Shown here: positions 12,646 to 25,385 of the stretch, piece by piece
How positions within the stretch are numbered: position 1 is the first letter of the stretch
How the letters are laid out: every line of letters begins with the position of its first letter
Origin: Dermatemys mawii
Lineage: Eukaryota; Chordata; Testudines; Dermatemydidae
NCBI GenBank assembly: GCA_007922305.1
Contig: ML677385.1
Span: forward strand, 9,590,869-9,654,868
DNA: 64,000 bases
Direction: 5' to 3'
Translations under genes and position numbers: made by a program
Notes under the pieces: model-generated
What the model was told of the DNA's origin: nothing
What the model saw: the letters and a program-made list of their open reading frames with translations, nothing else
Database searches by the model: none

Positions 12646-12700
12646 AAATCAATTTGTTATTCTCTAAGGTGCCACAAGTACTCCTAGTTGTTTTTACAAA
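12646..12700 (+). repeat. Extra copy of Penelope terminal motif inside the element
   Basis: tttgttattctctaaggtgc followed by cacaagtactcc repeats the sequence found at the true 3' terminus (tgttagtctctaaagtgcc at about 12997-13015). It sits between the end of the endonuclease frame and the rest of the tail. Confidence 0.6.
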
Positions 12701-12944
12701 AACTAATTTCCCCTTGCTAAATATTCACACCTTCTTGTCAGCTGTTTCAAATGGGCCACCTTGTTTACGTTGGCCTCATTAACACTACGAAAGTGATTTC
12801 CACTCCTTCTTGTCAACTGTTGAGAATTGCTCACTTTTAACTTAAATTAAATTGGCTCATTAGCACTGACCCCCACGTGATAAAGCAACTCCCAACTTAT
12901 CATGTGCTGTGTGTTTATACCTCCCTGCTGTATGTTCCACTCCA

Positions 12945-13020
12945 TGTATCTGATGAAGTGGGTTTTAGCCCACAAAAGCTTATACCCCCAAAAATGTGTT
13001 AGTCTCTAAAGTGCCACAAG
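12945..13020 (+). ncRNA. Hammerhead-ribozyme-like motif, Penelope 3' terminus
   Basis: The core CTGATGA lies at 12950-12956, followed by a GTGGG/CCCAC stem with a ttttag loop, then AAAA at 12974-12977 where an active hammerhead has GAAA. Penelope-like elements are known to carry hammerhead motifs in their terminal repeats. The G-to-A change predicts an inactive or very weak ribozyme. The stem I partner was not resolved by eye. Confidence 0.6.
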
Positions 13021-13048
13021 GACTCCTTGTTGTTGTTATGTTGGAGGG

Positions 13049-15427
13049 GATATTCTTGCTTAGGGACCCTATGGGCTAGAACCAGCACTGTACTCCATCA
13101 TGCCTCTCATTTATTCTTTCTGGGTTCTTGTATCATACTCCATCAACACAGTATAGGAACACGGCCCCAGATGTAAATAGTCTGTGAATCATTTAAGCAG
13201 AAAACTTTTTTTGCCTTTCTCTTTGTAACAGGATGGTTTGCAGGGGACGAAGACAGCTCTGATTAGGACTAGCCACACCTGGGTGGAATAAGGATTAAAA
13301 AAGAGCTAGAAGTTTCGGGGAAGCGGGGAAGCCCAGCTAGGTATGCAGACACACATCAGGGACCAAGAAGGTTCCTGCAGGGTCTTGAGTGGTCAGGAAA
13401 AAATGTTCAAGGAGCAGGAGAAAACTCTCCAGGCAGGAAGGCCTGGAAGAGACCCCATCCAACAAGCAGGGGAGAGACTTCAAGACCCTCAGAGAGGAGA
13501 GGGCTGTGCCCAACTTAAACTGGGGTGAAGAGTTTATGAGTTTTGTTTTGAAAGACTTTGTTTGGACAACTGGGGGAGAGACATTGAAGCAGAGTTAGGG
13601 CCTGGTGGGTCAGTGTGCACTTGAGTTTTAATACATGTGGTTCCTTCTGAAGATTGTATTGAATTATTTTGTGAACTGTGAGTTGTTTTAGTGCCCACAA
13701 AAAGACAGATTAGGGAGTCAGGGTGCAGCAGAGTATTTCTGTGCATGAAGAGGCACTTGGGAGGCAGTTAATGGCCACATGGCTAAACTGCCCCTGAACC
13801 AGGGCAGGTGGGATTTCTCCTTTCTTGTCATCCTATTTTCTCTCATTCTTGTATTGCAGTCTTCATTTTTGTTCCACCTTGTGTTTAAATTGTCACTTCT
13901 GGACTCTCTGGTATTAATTTGTATTTACTAAGAACCAACATCTTATCCTAGTAAAAAGAGAGAATTGAGATTTAAATTTGAAAAGAAATAATGCCTACTT
14001 TTCTTCAAAATGAGAGAGACATTTCTTTCTTCAGACTGCCGGATTGTCAAATGTTCCATTTTATAGCTAAAGATTTTTTAAGAGATCTTTTTTATTCTGT
14101 TGCAGTTATAAGAAGATCGTGGTATAAGTGAAAATGAATTACAACTTTCTGCTAGGATTTGTTCAGATCTGAGGATTTATAGGCCAGCAGCAGATTTAAT
14201 GCTTATTTTTTATATCCTTGTGTCACTGTCCTTTATGAAAAAGGAAACATTCTATTGCAATACAGATATCTGAAGTAGTGTCATACTGTAATTGTGGGAT
14301 GATATTGCTTTAAAGTTAACACTGTGATAAACACTCCTTTATAATGCATGGCAATGCTTAACAATAAGTTGGCTGTGAAGGTAGCTGAAAGAAATATTTT
14401 CAAGTATACATTTGTTATATGGCAAGAGGCCTTGAGTTGCAGCATTTCTCTTTGAATTGTAAGGAACTCTGTGATGTGACTCTTGGACTAAAATAGAAAA
14501 TAACACCATACGAGCAATACATATAATTTTTTAAGATCATGCAGCACTCTGTACCTGGAGGACCATTACACACACCTCTATAATGAGCTATTGAGCACAG
14601 TCTAATAAAGAGAAAAAATGCTGCTGAGTCTTAAGCTGGAGTCTTCAGTTTACTGAATACAAATAACCTTTTTTTACCTACTGAACTGCAGTAGCAGCAA
14701 TGCTCGAGTCAAAGGCCTCTTTCACTTACAAAAGCTTGTATTTTGCACAATAACTTCTTTCCTTAGAATTCGCATGTGCTCTGGAACATCTCTGCAAATC
14801 ATTACTTTTTCCTTTATGTGTGAAGGTCTCTAAAGTGGCAATACAAACCGAGCCTTTGCCAGTTGTCTAGACGGGCTGTCATCAGCTTGTTAAGGATTGT
14901 GCTGTTTGAAAAATTAATTGATGAAAGGGAAACAAAATGTGATGGCATAACAACACTGCTTTATTTTTAAGACAGGAAATGCTTTTGGTTTGTTTCATCT
15001 CAAAATATAGAGAGTGCTAAGATTCATGCTAATCAGGGGTTTTGATCCCAGTAGTGCTAATGAGAGTTCCGTATGCCTCTCAATAAGAGAACAGACTTCT
15101 CCGATTGTGCTCATCCCTTATATGTGTTGAAATCCATTGACAGTTGTAGGGGAAGATGCTGTACTCCTGAAGCAGGTGTTCATGTGGAAGTTGACAAGGC
15201 TGTAGAAGTTTTTCTCTTATCTTGTGTGGATCTCTTTTGGAGCAGCCAAAAAGATGATGAAAAAAATGTTAGGTTGTTATAGTATTTGTTCAAGAGGTTG
15301 AAGAACAAGCCACTTAATAATGAACTTAAAACCTGCATGTTTATTTTAACTTTTGAAAGAATCTGAGGATGTACAGGAAGTGCTCTTCTTTAAATTGGGC
15401 ATTAAAAACTCTCAGTTGATGACCTGA
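13049..15427. other. Intronic stretch with a probable repeat at 13230-13800
   Basis: The segment 13230-13800 is purine-rich and resembles internal or LTR sequence of dispersed turtle retroelements (agaggagagggctgtgccc, then a G-rich tail), but I cannot place its ends. The rest is AT-rich unique-looking intron. Confidence 0.4.
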
Positions 15428-15502
15428 GACAACGTGGGTGAGGTAGTATCTTCTAATGGACCAGCTTGGTCCAATAAAGTACATTACCTCACCCACCTTG
15501 TC
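15428..15502. repeat. Foldback pair of retroelement 3' ends
   Basis: Two 36-bp arms (15428-15463 and 15467-15502) are inverted copies separated by 3 bases. The left arm begins gacaacgtgggtgaggta; the right arm, reverse complemented, begins gacaaggtgggtgaggta. About 29 of 36 positions agree, and the innermost 7 bp (tggacca/tggtcca) pair perfectly. The motif is the terminal segment of a widely dispersed reptilian repeat that I associate with Penelope-like elements. Confidence 0.7.
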
Positions 15503-16029
15503 TTTCTAATATTCTAGGAACATCACAGCTCCAACAACACTGCAACAACAGTTGACTATCTGACATTTTACTTAGCTGTTTATGCTTAGGTCAATTTATG
15601 TGCATGGAATTACTTACAAGTTGATTATCCCTTTGCCTAAGAGCAAATGAACAGAAAAAAAACTAAGTTTATATGTGGTCAGTTTGTTTATTACACAATA
15701 AGATGCTATGATTCACCCACTTGGGTTACTTGTAGGGTCTCAAATGCTTTAATTTCTTTCTTAATGAACTCCATAATGAAAAAGAATGTTTATACCAAGA
15801 CGTCCCCTCATCCATTGTCTTGCTGCAGAATGAAGACCTTGCAGATAAAAACTTTTTGGGATGAATTATTTCACAAATTAGTCAGTTTTTTTTTTAAAAA
15901 AAAAAACATTTAATATCGGAAATTTTCTGCAACACTTGCATCTTTCTCTAAAACTTTAAACTATCTCAAATACACAGGGGAAAATGTAAAAGAATTTAGG
16001 TCAAGAAAGCGACCACATGAAGGTAAACA

Positions 16030-16125
16030 AATATAAAAATCAAGGGCAAAAATCTGGCCCAATTAAAGTCAATGTCATAACTCCTGATGACTTCAGTGTG
16101 GCCTGGATTTCACACTAAATCATGT
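16030..16125. repeat. Short dispersed foldback-type repeat fragment
   Basis: caaaaatctggcccaattaa...gtcataactcctgatgactt...tcagtgtggcctggatttca is a recurrent short palindromic repeat type in reptile introns. A related fragment lies at 18335-18425. Confidence 0.4.
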
Positions 16126-16289
16126 CCTACATTTTTTTTCTTGCACTACTTCTGAATTTTTTTGTATATTTTCCTATCTTGTGCACAAGCATGTATGTAC
16201 TGTGGTAGATAGTTTAAAAAAATAAAATATCAGTTGTCTCTGGCACATAGGGAAGGGACTGGTGTGTGGGAGGTAAAGCCTACTTGTCA

Positions 16290-16550
16290 GACCTGAGTCA
16301 GAAGCCAGGAACCAGAGCCGAAGTCAGGAACACACCAAGGGTTGATGCTGGGAGTTAGACCTAAGGTTGGGCCAGAATCAATGTCAGGAGTCACAGCAAG
16401 GCTCAGGGCTGGAATCAGAAAGCCATGCCAAAGGTCAGACTGGAGCCAAGGAACAATGGCAGGGTCAGCCTAGAGTAAGGGTCCAATATGGGTGCAGGTC
16501 AGATCAGGGTTCACGCAGTTGCTCGGACAACTTCCTATGGCACTTCCTGG
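16290..16550. repeat. Degenerate GTCAG/CCAGG minisatellite-like repeat
   Basis: Imperfect tandem variation on gtcaggagccaggaa-like units (gtcagaagccaggaaccaga, gaagtcaggaacacac, atgtcaggagtcacagc and so on). It resembles the repetitive leader of some reptile LTR elements, but no LTR was found next to it. Confidence 0.45.
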
Positions 16551-16559
16551 ATTTTAAGT

Positions 16560-19530
16560 AGTGCATTTCTACTAATTGGCCTGGATGGATGTAGTCAAGG
16601 AGCTTCATGGGGAGAGCTTCTGATGGGCCAGAGTTAGACTCATAGACTTTAAGGCCTTGCATACAACCGAGGTCAAATTAACAGACAATTTCCTGGATCA
16701 CTTTTTCCCTTTTTTAAAAATATGTACTATATTAGCAATTCTCTAGTCAAAGGGTACAACTCCGAGTTTATAGATTCTGCTAGCCTTCTCCCCTGCTGGT
16801 TCTGGAGAGCTGTTGGGTGGTGGTCACAGTCTGGATACCGCTTTGGACCACACACTTGGGTTTTGAGACCCATGATCCCTCACCTATAGTTGGTCAAGCC
16901 TTATTTCTTTAAAGCCCTCTGCAAATACTTGCAAATGATTAATGAATGACAATGTTTTTTCTTAGACTAAAATGAACTGTGTGTTAAGGTAGCAATATGC
17001 TTTGGTGTTTCTTCAGTTCTGTTGCTGATTAAATTGATTTTAATAGTGGTTGTTAAATGGGTGTGTATAAAAGTGTTTCTAAGGTATAATTGACATAGTT
17101 AGCAGTGACTAAATTGAATGTATCATGTAAGGGCAATGCAAAACAAAGCAAGCAATTACGGAATATTAATAAGGTATTGGTCTTTTTTTTAGATACCATA
17201 CCTGAAGGACTGTTAATAAGCACTTTAAGCCTTTGGAGTACCAAGTGAATTTTTTTAAGATTAGACTTTCTGATTATAGCGCAATAAAAAAATTAATTAG
17301 TTTGCTCCAGTGGAGCAGTTAATGTACTACAGAGTGAAATGGTATCCCCTTCTCCCTCTGCAGAAAGTTGATTTATTCTCCTCCTTTAAGACACATTTTT
17401 TGATTTGATTGTTTACAAAATTTAGAGAAGAGTTAATTAAATGGTACTATTTTATACAATGTTGTAAGGTCTGAAGTATGTGAAGCTCACAACTGTAATT
17501 ATTTTCATGGGTTGTTTAACTAAATACAATAAATGTTTGCACTAAATCTCAGTGGGGTATTCTACATCTGTTAGGAGCTAGAGAAAAGAAAAGAAAAATA
17601 GCACTGGGAATGACCAATAGTGTGATTTATTGCATAATGCCACTTCTCAGCTAGAAGGAAAAAATGACACTGTTAAAGTCCCTTCCCACAACTTCTAGCA
17701 CACACTTGCTCATTATGATTACCACCAAAAAAAAAAAAAAAATCCACCAAAACTTTTTGTATGACTATAATCTTTTCCTGGACTTAAAAACAATTGTTAA
17801 TGGAGATACTACAAAATAAAATGGACAAGGCAGATAGAAGAGTTGAGGTGGGGGAAGGAAGAACACCTTAACTGTCATTTGAGGGTGGAGGGGATGGTAA
17901 GGTCCCAGCAGCAGGTTGGCTGAGGACCAAGATGGAAAGGGTGGTGTTGACAGAAATCCCCATGTGAATATTAAAATGATCATGGAGTTCCCTGCACTGT
18001 ACACTCTTATCTGCTTGGTAGTCCCGGACATTGAATAATAAAGCTGCGGCCTGATTAAACCATCTCCTGTCCTTCCAGTATAGCTGGACCATAAGGACTT
18101 TGTCTACATTACAATTGCAATTGATTCCTGCTGTTCCAGTCACAAAACAATTGGAAGTTACAGTCTGGATGGCACCAAACACTGTCCCTATAACCGTAAA
18201 ATTTTGGATGCTTCAGGATTGCAGAGACGAGGATAATGCCTGTATCGCTACAACTTTCACTTGTATTGTAACAATGTCCCCGTACTGTTAAAGTTGTAGA
18301 GCCAAGTCCTACACAGATTTAAACGTGAGAAATTTTACTTACTTGAGTTGTCCCATTGAAATCAGTGGGCCTGCTGGAGTAAGTAAAGTTATTCACTTGC
18401 TTAAAATTTTATAGGATCAGATCCATTGTTTAGACATGATCTTTGGCTGACCTCTCAACCCTAAGGCTGATCCCTTCAGGCTAGGTAAGAAACAAAATAG
18501 TGGATGGATAAAAGTGCTGTGCAACTATCAGTGATGTACTTGTTCTCTGGATTAAAAAGAAGACTTGAATCTCAAGGGCTATCACTCTTGGATTTCAGAC
18601 TTTGGCAGACACTCAGCATTCACAAGAGTAGTTTAAGGTATTTTAGCAGAAGGGCACAGAATGTGTAATACAGATGCTATTGAAGTTGCATATTATGCAA
18701 TTCCCCATCATTTTTAGGCACTCTTGACTTCTGTATCAACTTGTGCTACCCCAATCCAGCAAACTCTTTCTTGAGCAGAACCCTGCACCCACAAAGAGAC
18801 ACACTGACTGCAGTGGGCCTCTGTGTGTAGGTGCAGAGGTCTGCTAGTGTCTTCAGAAGCGGGGCATAGATTGTTTAGAAATGGAGCTGCTACAGTGGGA
18901 ACAAAAACAAACATCACCTATGCAAAACTAGGACCATTCTATTTCTTCTGGGATATTCACTAGATCACTTGTGTGACAGATATTGCAACCATGTGCAATG
19001 TTTTTAAAGGATTGTATTCTATTCCGAGGGGGAAGGATTATCACAGATCCTCCAGGAATTAAAACTAGAGGGCTGATTCATGCAAAATGCTAAGACAGGT
19101 TACAAGATCTCAGCTTTTGAAACTCTCTCTTCAAGATAGGGGCAGAGACTGTTTTTACCTGTTTCAGGAGTCTAAGAACAAAGGCTTTTGGAGTACAAAA
19201 GCTGTGTTTAAACAGACTACGGCCCCTTCATTTGGACTTTTGTCCAAGGAGAGGGAAACGAGAGGTTAGAAGGGCTTTAACCTGCCATGGCCCATGTGAC
19301 TAATGGATGATTCTCGTGCATTTAGTTTGCATGTAGTTCCTTTTATTGTTTTAATATTTTTCTCTATACACTTTTATCCCTGAATAAATGAATTCTACAT
19401 GGTAACTTGTAATTATTAGCATACACTGTTCATAGCCCTTGGAGAGGAAACACAGCACAGGTGCTACGCTTTAATGAGCTGTCCCTGGGATATCACTGTG
19501 AACCTAAGGGAACAGCAGCCTACAACCATA
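16560..19530. other. Intronic stretch, minor repeats only
   Basis: Unique-looking DNA with an A-run at about 17728-17743 and a weak foldback at 18335-18425 (acttact...agtaagt around a cccattgaaatcagtggg core). The block 18090-18290 may be an old MITE fragment (ctttgtctacattacaattg). Confidence 0.45.
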
Positions 19531-19538
19531 GTCTGGAG
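19531..19538. repeat. hAT target-site duplication, left copy
   Basis: gtctggag, identical to 20856-20863. Confidence 0.92.
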
Positions 19539-20855
19539 CAGGGGTCAGCAACCTTTGAGAAGTGGTGTGCTGAGTCTTCATTAACTTAAGGTTTTGCATG
19601 CTAGTAGTACATTTTACAGTTATAGGGGCTAGTGGAGGGAACCCCAGACTTGCAACGAGGGGGGCAGAGGGGAAGGGATAGAAGGGAGTGGGGAAAGGGA
19701 GGGGAATGGTTGTGAGGGAGCAAACATGCTGCAGGTATAAAGGAGTGGGGGAGGCAGTGTGAGGAGCCAACACAAAGAAAGGGGTAAAAGGGAGAGGATG
19801 TGGGGGCAGATGGGAAGGGGCAAGGTCGTGGAGCAGGTAGTGGGGCAGATGGGAAGGGAGACAATGCGGGGTAGAAGGAAAATAGGGAGGTGGTGGGGCA
19901 GACAGGAAGCCGGAGTTGAAGGGAGAGGGTGTCTGGGGCACAGATGGGAATGGAAGATGGGGGAGGCAGTGGGGCAGACAGGAAGGGGGTGGAAGGGAGG
20001 CAGTATAGGGAGCGGGACGCTGGAGTGGGGGGTAGATGGGAAGGGAGTGGGGAGAGGCGGGCGGGGAGTGAGTGGCAGGTTTTCGGGGACAGGACGTTGC
20101 GCCTCTCGTGTACCGAAGGACCTAGGGGTGCAGCTGAGGAGCGAGGGAAGCAGGTTTCCCCTGGCCCCGAAGGGCTGGACCTGAAGTGCGGCTCAAAGGA
20201 CGGGCGGTCCGGCGGGCCCTCCCCCAGCATTTTGGCGGCGGAGGGCAATCGCCGCTTTCCGCGCACATGGCTCTGCGCCGCTGTAACTCTGCACCCCCCC
20301 CCCCCCACACACACACACGTTGTCCCCGGGCACCGCACCGACACCCACCTATGGGGCAGCGGGCGGAGCGGGCGGGTGGGGAACCCAGCGGCAGCCCCCT
20401 CCACTGCGCTCCCCCGTGGCCTGGGGGCATCGCTCAGCAGCGCCCAGTCTCTGGGCACCGCATCGTCCCCTGCCCAGGGGCCTCCGGGGAGGGCTTGGGC
20501 GGCGGCGGCGGCGGCCTGCGAAGAGCCGCTCGCCCCGCTGCACACGCGCCTCTTCCTGCGCGGGGGGCGGCGGGCGGTGCCGGTGATGTTCTGTCCTCCC
20601 ACAGCCCTGGCTCCGTACATCACCCTGCGCCCCTCCCGGCCGGAGGCGGAGGTGCCCCAGGGCTTGGTCCGGCGGGCGGGGGCTGGGCTCCTGCGGGAGA
20701 AGCGGGGTCAGTGCCGCGCTCCCCAGGAGAGGGGAGGGTTCGCCGCTGCCGGTCTGGGGTTCCCGACCCACCTACCCCACTCAGTCCGCTCCGTGCCACT
20801 GAAAAGCGGCTCGCGTGCGGCCTTTGGCACGCGTGCCGCCAGTTGCCGACCCCTG
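19539..20855. mobile_element. Non-autonomous hAT element, 1,317 bp, GC-rich
   Basis: The left end caggggtcagcaacctttg and right end ccagttgccgacccctg are inverted matches. They are flanked by a perfect 8-bp duplication, gtctggag (19531-19538 and 20856-20863). From 19640 to 20060 the interior is G-rich with loose tandem units of ggggcagatgggaaggg. From 20080 to 20850 it is CpG-dense and includes a C-run followed by (ca)n at about 20294-20318. No transposase was found. Long open frames on both strands (up to 343 codons) are composition artefacts. Confidence 0.93.
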
Positions 20856-20863
20856 GTCTGGAG
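20856..20863. repeat. hAT target-site duplication, right copy
   Basis: gtctggag, identical to 19531-19538. Confidence 0.92.
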
Positions 20864-23800
20864 AGAAGGGATGTGGGACCTAGCACATAAAGAGGTGACT
20901 GCTCAGGAGTACAATCCTACAGCAGTCCATTGGAGGGGATCAAAGGGACAGTTACCCTAAAACTGCAACAATGTATTTTAAAAGAAAGAAGTATTGTACC
21001 ATGTCAATTTAAAGGTGAACTGTTTTTTTGTTTTTGTTTTTGTTTTTGTTTTTTAAATAAATGCTTTGATAGAAATCAGTGGTTGGAGACATAAGAGTCT
21101 GTAATTTACTTTATGAAAATGATATATATGTAGAGTGTCTAATACCAGGGGGACTTGACTTTCTTGATTTCTAAGCAATATAACACTTACATTAATAGAA
21201 AATCAGTTCATGCATTATTTATCTGGCAACACAAATTTGTGGTTCTTTGCTTTGGTTTCAGTGAAATTATTTTCAGCCAAAACTCTTTCCAGCGAAAGAT
21301 GCAGATTTGGTGACACCGGAAACACTTTCTCAATTTGTGTCCTTTTTGGGTTGAAAACAAAAATTGAAATAATTTGAAATGTATTGTTTTGACATTTTAA
21401 AAATAATGTTTTGAATTTTTTATTCAAAATTAATTCATTTTTTTTAATTTAAAAACCCTAAAACACTCAAAATTGAAACAATGTTTTTTTGTTTTGGAGC
21501 AAACTAAACTGTCCTTTGGATACAAACATTATTTATTTATTTTATTTTATTGCTTTCACCAAAAATTATTTTGGGGTTGGTCTGAAATTACATTTTTTCA
21601 AATTTTCAGAATTACCAGCTAACTGTAACATCAATTATGTTCACAGTTCTAGATATCCTTCAGAAGGATTGAAAATGCATCTGTTGGGTGCTTTCGGTAA
21701 TAGCAATGGTATCAACTGTTGTGGGACAGAATCAAGCTCCTATCTCAGGTCTTAGTACTGTTCGAAAGCTTTTCAGTTTGCTTAGTGCATTTTAGAAAGT
21801 TCAATTATTCTGTTAGTGAATGACCTTCACATCTACTCTGTGTTTGGATTTGAGATCAATCTTTCCAGTGCTGAGTAATTAACATGAACAAAAAATAACC
21901 CTCACTGCTCCTTATTGTAGGCCTAATACACTAACCCAGGCTGTGCCTAATTGCACTTTGATCACTATGGTGTTCATGCACAGTTTGTTTGAGACTTATG
22001 CCAACACAGTCTTTGTTTGTTTAATTATTTAGCCTAGAAGAGATTGATTATAAAACCTAACATGCAGAAGGAGATTTGGAGGACATGTGCTAACAAAAAC
22101 TTTATTTGGAAATGTTTATCAAATTCTGGGAATAAGATTTAAAAAAAATATTTCATGAAAAAACATGAAATTAGACTGAAAATGAAATAATTGATAACAC
22201 CTAACAATAATGAAGGGCTATGCAGGGATTATGAATAGGTTGCTTCAAGCAAAGGAAAGGAATAATAAGCCCATAGGGTAATTTGTCTTCATGAGCTTTG
22301 TAGTAGGTAACAGAAAATTATGAGATTAAAGTTTTAAAGAAGACAAATTTAGGGATGGACAAAATAAAAACGCATCTGCATCCAGATCTGAATGTTAAAA
22401 TAGGATTCTTTCTCTAATGGCCCAAATTCCCACTCCAAAACTTTGGAAACATTCACTTCTAGAAGTTAGTGATTCACGACACTTTCATCTTAAGCAAATA
22501 TTTCCTCATTATCTGAACCTCAGCTGTTGCAATTTCACCCACAGTAGTCAAGAATACCCTTCAAAAATTGTAATAAACATTTGGAAGGTGAAGAGCATAG
22601 GATAATATGCCAAGAGAGACACTGGTGTTTTTATCAGATTTTGCCAAATGGTTGACTGCTGGTTGAAATGATAAGAGAGAATTCTCTTTCCTCAAATGTA
22701 CAGGAGAAACAATTCTGCAACTAACATGTTTTTCCTGTTTTTTAAGCATTTGTTCATTATCAACACACTCTACTGCCTTCTTGCTAGATGTAAATGTCTT
22801 GTAATGTTCAGACCTAAATTAAATGATTATAGTTTGAGTGTTGCTGTATTCTGTTGTCTGATAGACCTACCTTAATCTATCAAGTTATATAGAGCAGTTG
22901 TATATGATTTATGAATAGAAATACTCAGGTTTTTCAATGTAATAAAAATATCAATGGTTTTAATCAATTCCTAAAGTCAGTTTAGATTACAGTTGGTTAG
23001 GATCATCTTTTTCCTCCAGAATTTTTTCGTGTATTTTGTTTTTATCTTTTGCTTACCAGTTATATGCTTGGAATATATGCAATGGACCTGTTTATATTGC
23101 TAGTGAGATTCTTAAGCATACTGTAGTTCCTAAGGACACCGAGTCATGAAGAAAAAGTTATAGTTTTAGAAAACATGGGTATGATAGTAATTGAATAATT
23201 AAAAACCCTTATTAAGGTTTGGTAAATTATAGAGGGACAAGAAGGTACTCTGGAGGATTAATGTGCATTAAAATGTATAGCTGAAATGTAGCTAGTGTTG
23301 ACTACAGAAGGCATTGTAAAAGAGGAGATTCCAAAATTAGCTAAGGGAGAATGTGGAAGAGGGCAGGGGCAAGGTATTACCTGCAAATAAAAAACATTTT
23401 AGGAAGGCAAACATGGAAGCCGGGTAGGGAAAATAGGTTTTAGATCCCCAAGAAAATGTTCCACAGTGTGAAATGTAACTTGAGGAGACATTTACAGCAC
23501 TGTGGTTGGATGCTGTTCTGGCTCTTTTGCACAGCTATATCAGAAACTAAAATATGTGAACCAAATCAGAATAAAATAGAATCTATACTGAGCTTTTGTC
23601 TGTATCTTGAACAAAATTTAACCTGGGATTATTTTTTTTCAGAAGTTCAGTATAAATTGTATAATTTTTTTTTAAATGAGTCTTAACTTCCTATTGTCTC
23701 TCTAAAATCTCTTCTTATACAAATCAGATAATACCTAAACACACCTCAACTCTACAACAAACTTCCTTTAAAATCATCATAAAACCAGCCACAGTGCTCA

Positions 23801-25280
23801 CAACTAGTTCTTCATGTTCAAATGCACAGCCTCAACTACTGTCTTTACCGCACTGATATAGTATCTATAAACACATGTGCCGTTGTAAAGCTTCCATCAT
23901 TGTTTACTCCATCATAATACTTTTTTTATACTAAGGATTATGTGCTTTGAATCTGATTGTTAGTTAAAAAAATGTAGGTAATTTCTATATTTAAAGGAAC
24001 TGTCCCCTAAAATGTCACACTTCTGATTATTTTTTAATCTACTGTTATAAGTAACACCTACGACTGTTCATTGTCTTTCTGTATAGTCAATTTCACAGTT
24101 TCTTTTATGGTTGAATCATTTTACCCAGTTGTTTGTGTGAGGCCTTTCATCCAGCAACAGGACAGACAAGAATGCTTTTGAAATGGGAAAATGTGATTTG
24201 TGTAAATAAAAATATGTGCAGGGGATTCAGGGGCAGATTTAATATCTGAAACTGCTTGAATTTTGTGAAATTGGCTAGATTCCAAGTTGTCAGTGTCCTA
24301 TAAATCCTTCAGGCTTCATGGTACTCTCTGGTTAAATAGAGGATACAAAAATGTGTTGGTTTTTTTTCTGACTCAGTCTCTTGACTGGCCACTCTGATTT
24401 TGTTTTCCCCTGACAACTTTAGGATTTCTGCAATGACAACTATAAGTGAGAGTTTAGATTTAATTGGCCATTCTTCAAAAAAAGTTCCCATTTTTAGTCA
24501 TACCATCCATGCAGTGCTCATTCATATGATGCACTGCTCTTTACAGTTCACATAAGGTGCATGAGTAGGGGGACAAAGGGAATGTTCTATTCTGAACCTT
24601 AACAAGATAGGATGAGGGAATTAACTGTCTGTCATGGCTGAAGATGACATCTGTTACATATAGTCACCAGTTTACCAGTAACTATATGACCCTGCAAACT
24701 TTTTTAGGATTTAACATAACAAACAGATGCAATTCAGACATAATTAAAAGGCAGAAACAACATGCAATCGGAGAGTACACTATATATCATTAAGTACAGA
24801 AGACAAATATAAGAATGGTGTTTCGCTTACCAAGAGAATTAAAAATGGATAGTAAAATGAGAATGAAAAACGAACATGGGAACTGGAGGGTGCGAGAGAG
24901 AAAGAGGTGCTCGTGTCTGTAACAGAGTGAAAGGGCTAACAATTCCTCATCCACAGTACACTGTTAGGAGTTCAGTGCTCTAGTATCCTCCTTGAATATA
25001 CTTAACAGTTTGATGAACAGAAAATAATAGAGAAGACTATTCTCTGTTTGAGAAGAATACAAGTGTCATGGTCCAGCGCTTGAAGCATGGCAATCAGAGC
25101 CAAGAATTCCTAAATCCTCACTCCAGTTCTGATATAGGGAAGTCATTTTTACTAAAAAATTCAAATATTTATTCATGAAGTTAGCTAGCTAAATACATAG
25201 TGAGTGACCTAAATAAGTGGCTTGGTATTCCAAAGGTGTCATGCATTTTCAGCTCCTATTGAAATCAGGTATCTGTAATT
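20864..25280. other. Intronic stretch, nothing recognised
   Basis: AT-rich intron with a (gttttt)n simple repeat at about 21024-21055. No exon, RNA gene or mobile-element end was identified. Confidence 0.55.
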
Positions 25281-25282
25281 AT

Positions 25283-25385
25283 TTTAAATGTATTTATTTA
25301 TGGCAACTGCCACCATCTGCTACTTACTCCAAAGAGGTCACAATCTAAGAAGAGACACACAAGTATAGAGGGGTTAGGGAAAGGA
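25283..25385 (+). repeat. Dispersed repeat fragment (family shared with 31446 and 39282)
   Basis: tatttatttatggcaactgc...ccaaagaggtcacaatctaa. The last block corresponds to ccaaagggcttacagtctaa at 39370 and to gaagagtttgcaatat at 31555. It is an old short dispersed repeat, truncated. Confidence 0.45.

Larger units (their letters stand above)
12147..13040 (+). mobile_element. Penelope-like retroelement, 5'-truncated, with inverted terminus
   Basis: The right part is the 3' end of a Penelope-like element: a GIY-YIG endonuclease remnant, an untranslated tail, then a terminus containing ctgatgaagtgggttttag followed by cccacaaaagctt. The left part (12147-12325) is the same terminus in reverse complement. 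The inverted terminus runs straight into the GIY-YIG frame at about 12320, so the element lost its reverse transcriptase and carries opposite-facing ends, a layout reported for Penelope-like elements. A possible target duplication, ttggaggg, occurs at 12134-12141 and 13041-13048. Confidence 0.85.

Noticed and set aside
19601..20960. Long overlapping open frames on both strands (343 and 340 codons).
   Set aside because: They lie in a GC-rich non-coding hAT element (or cross its edge), use low-complexity Gly/Arg/Pro composition and contain no domain; stops are rare in such DNA.
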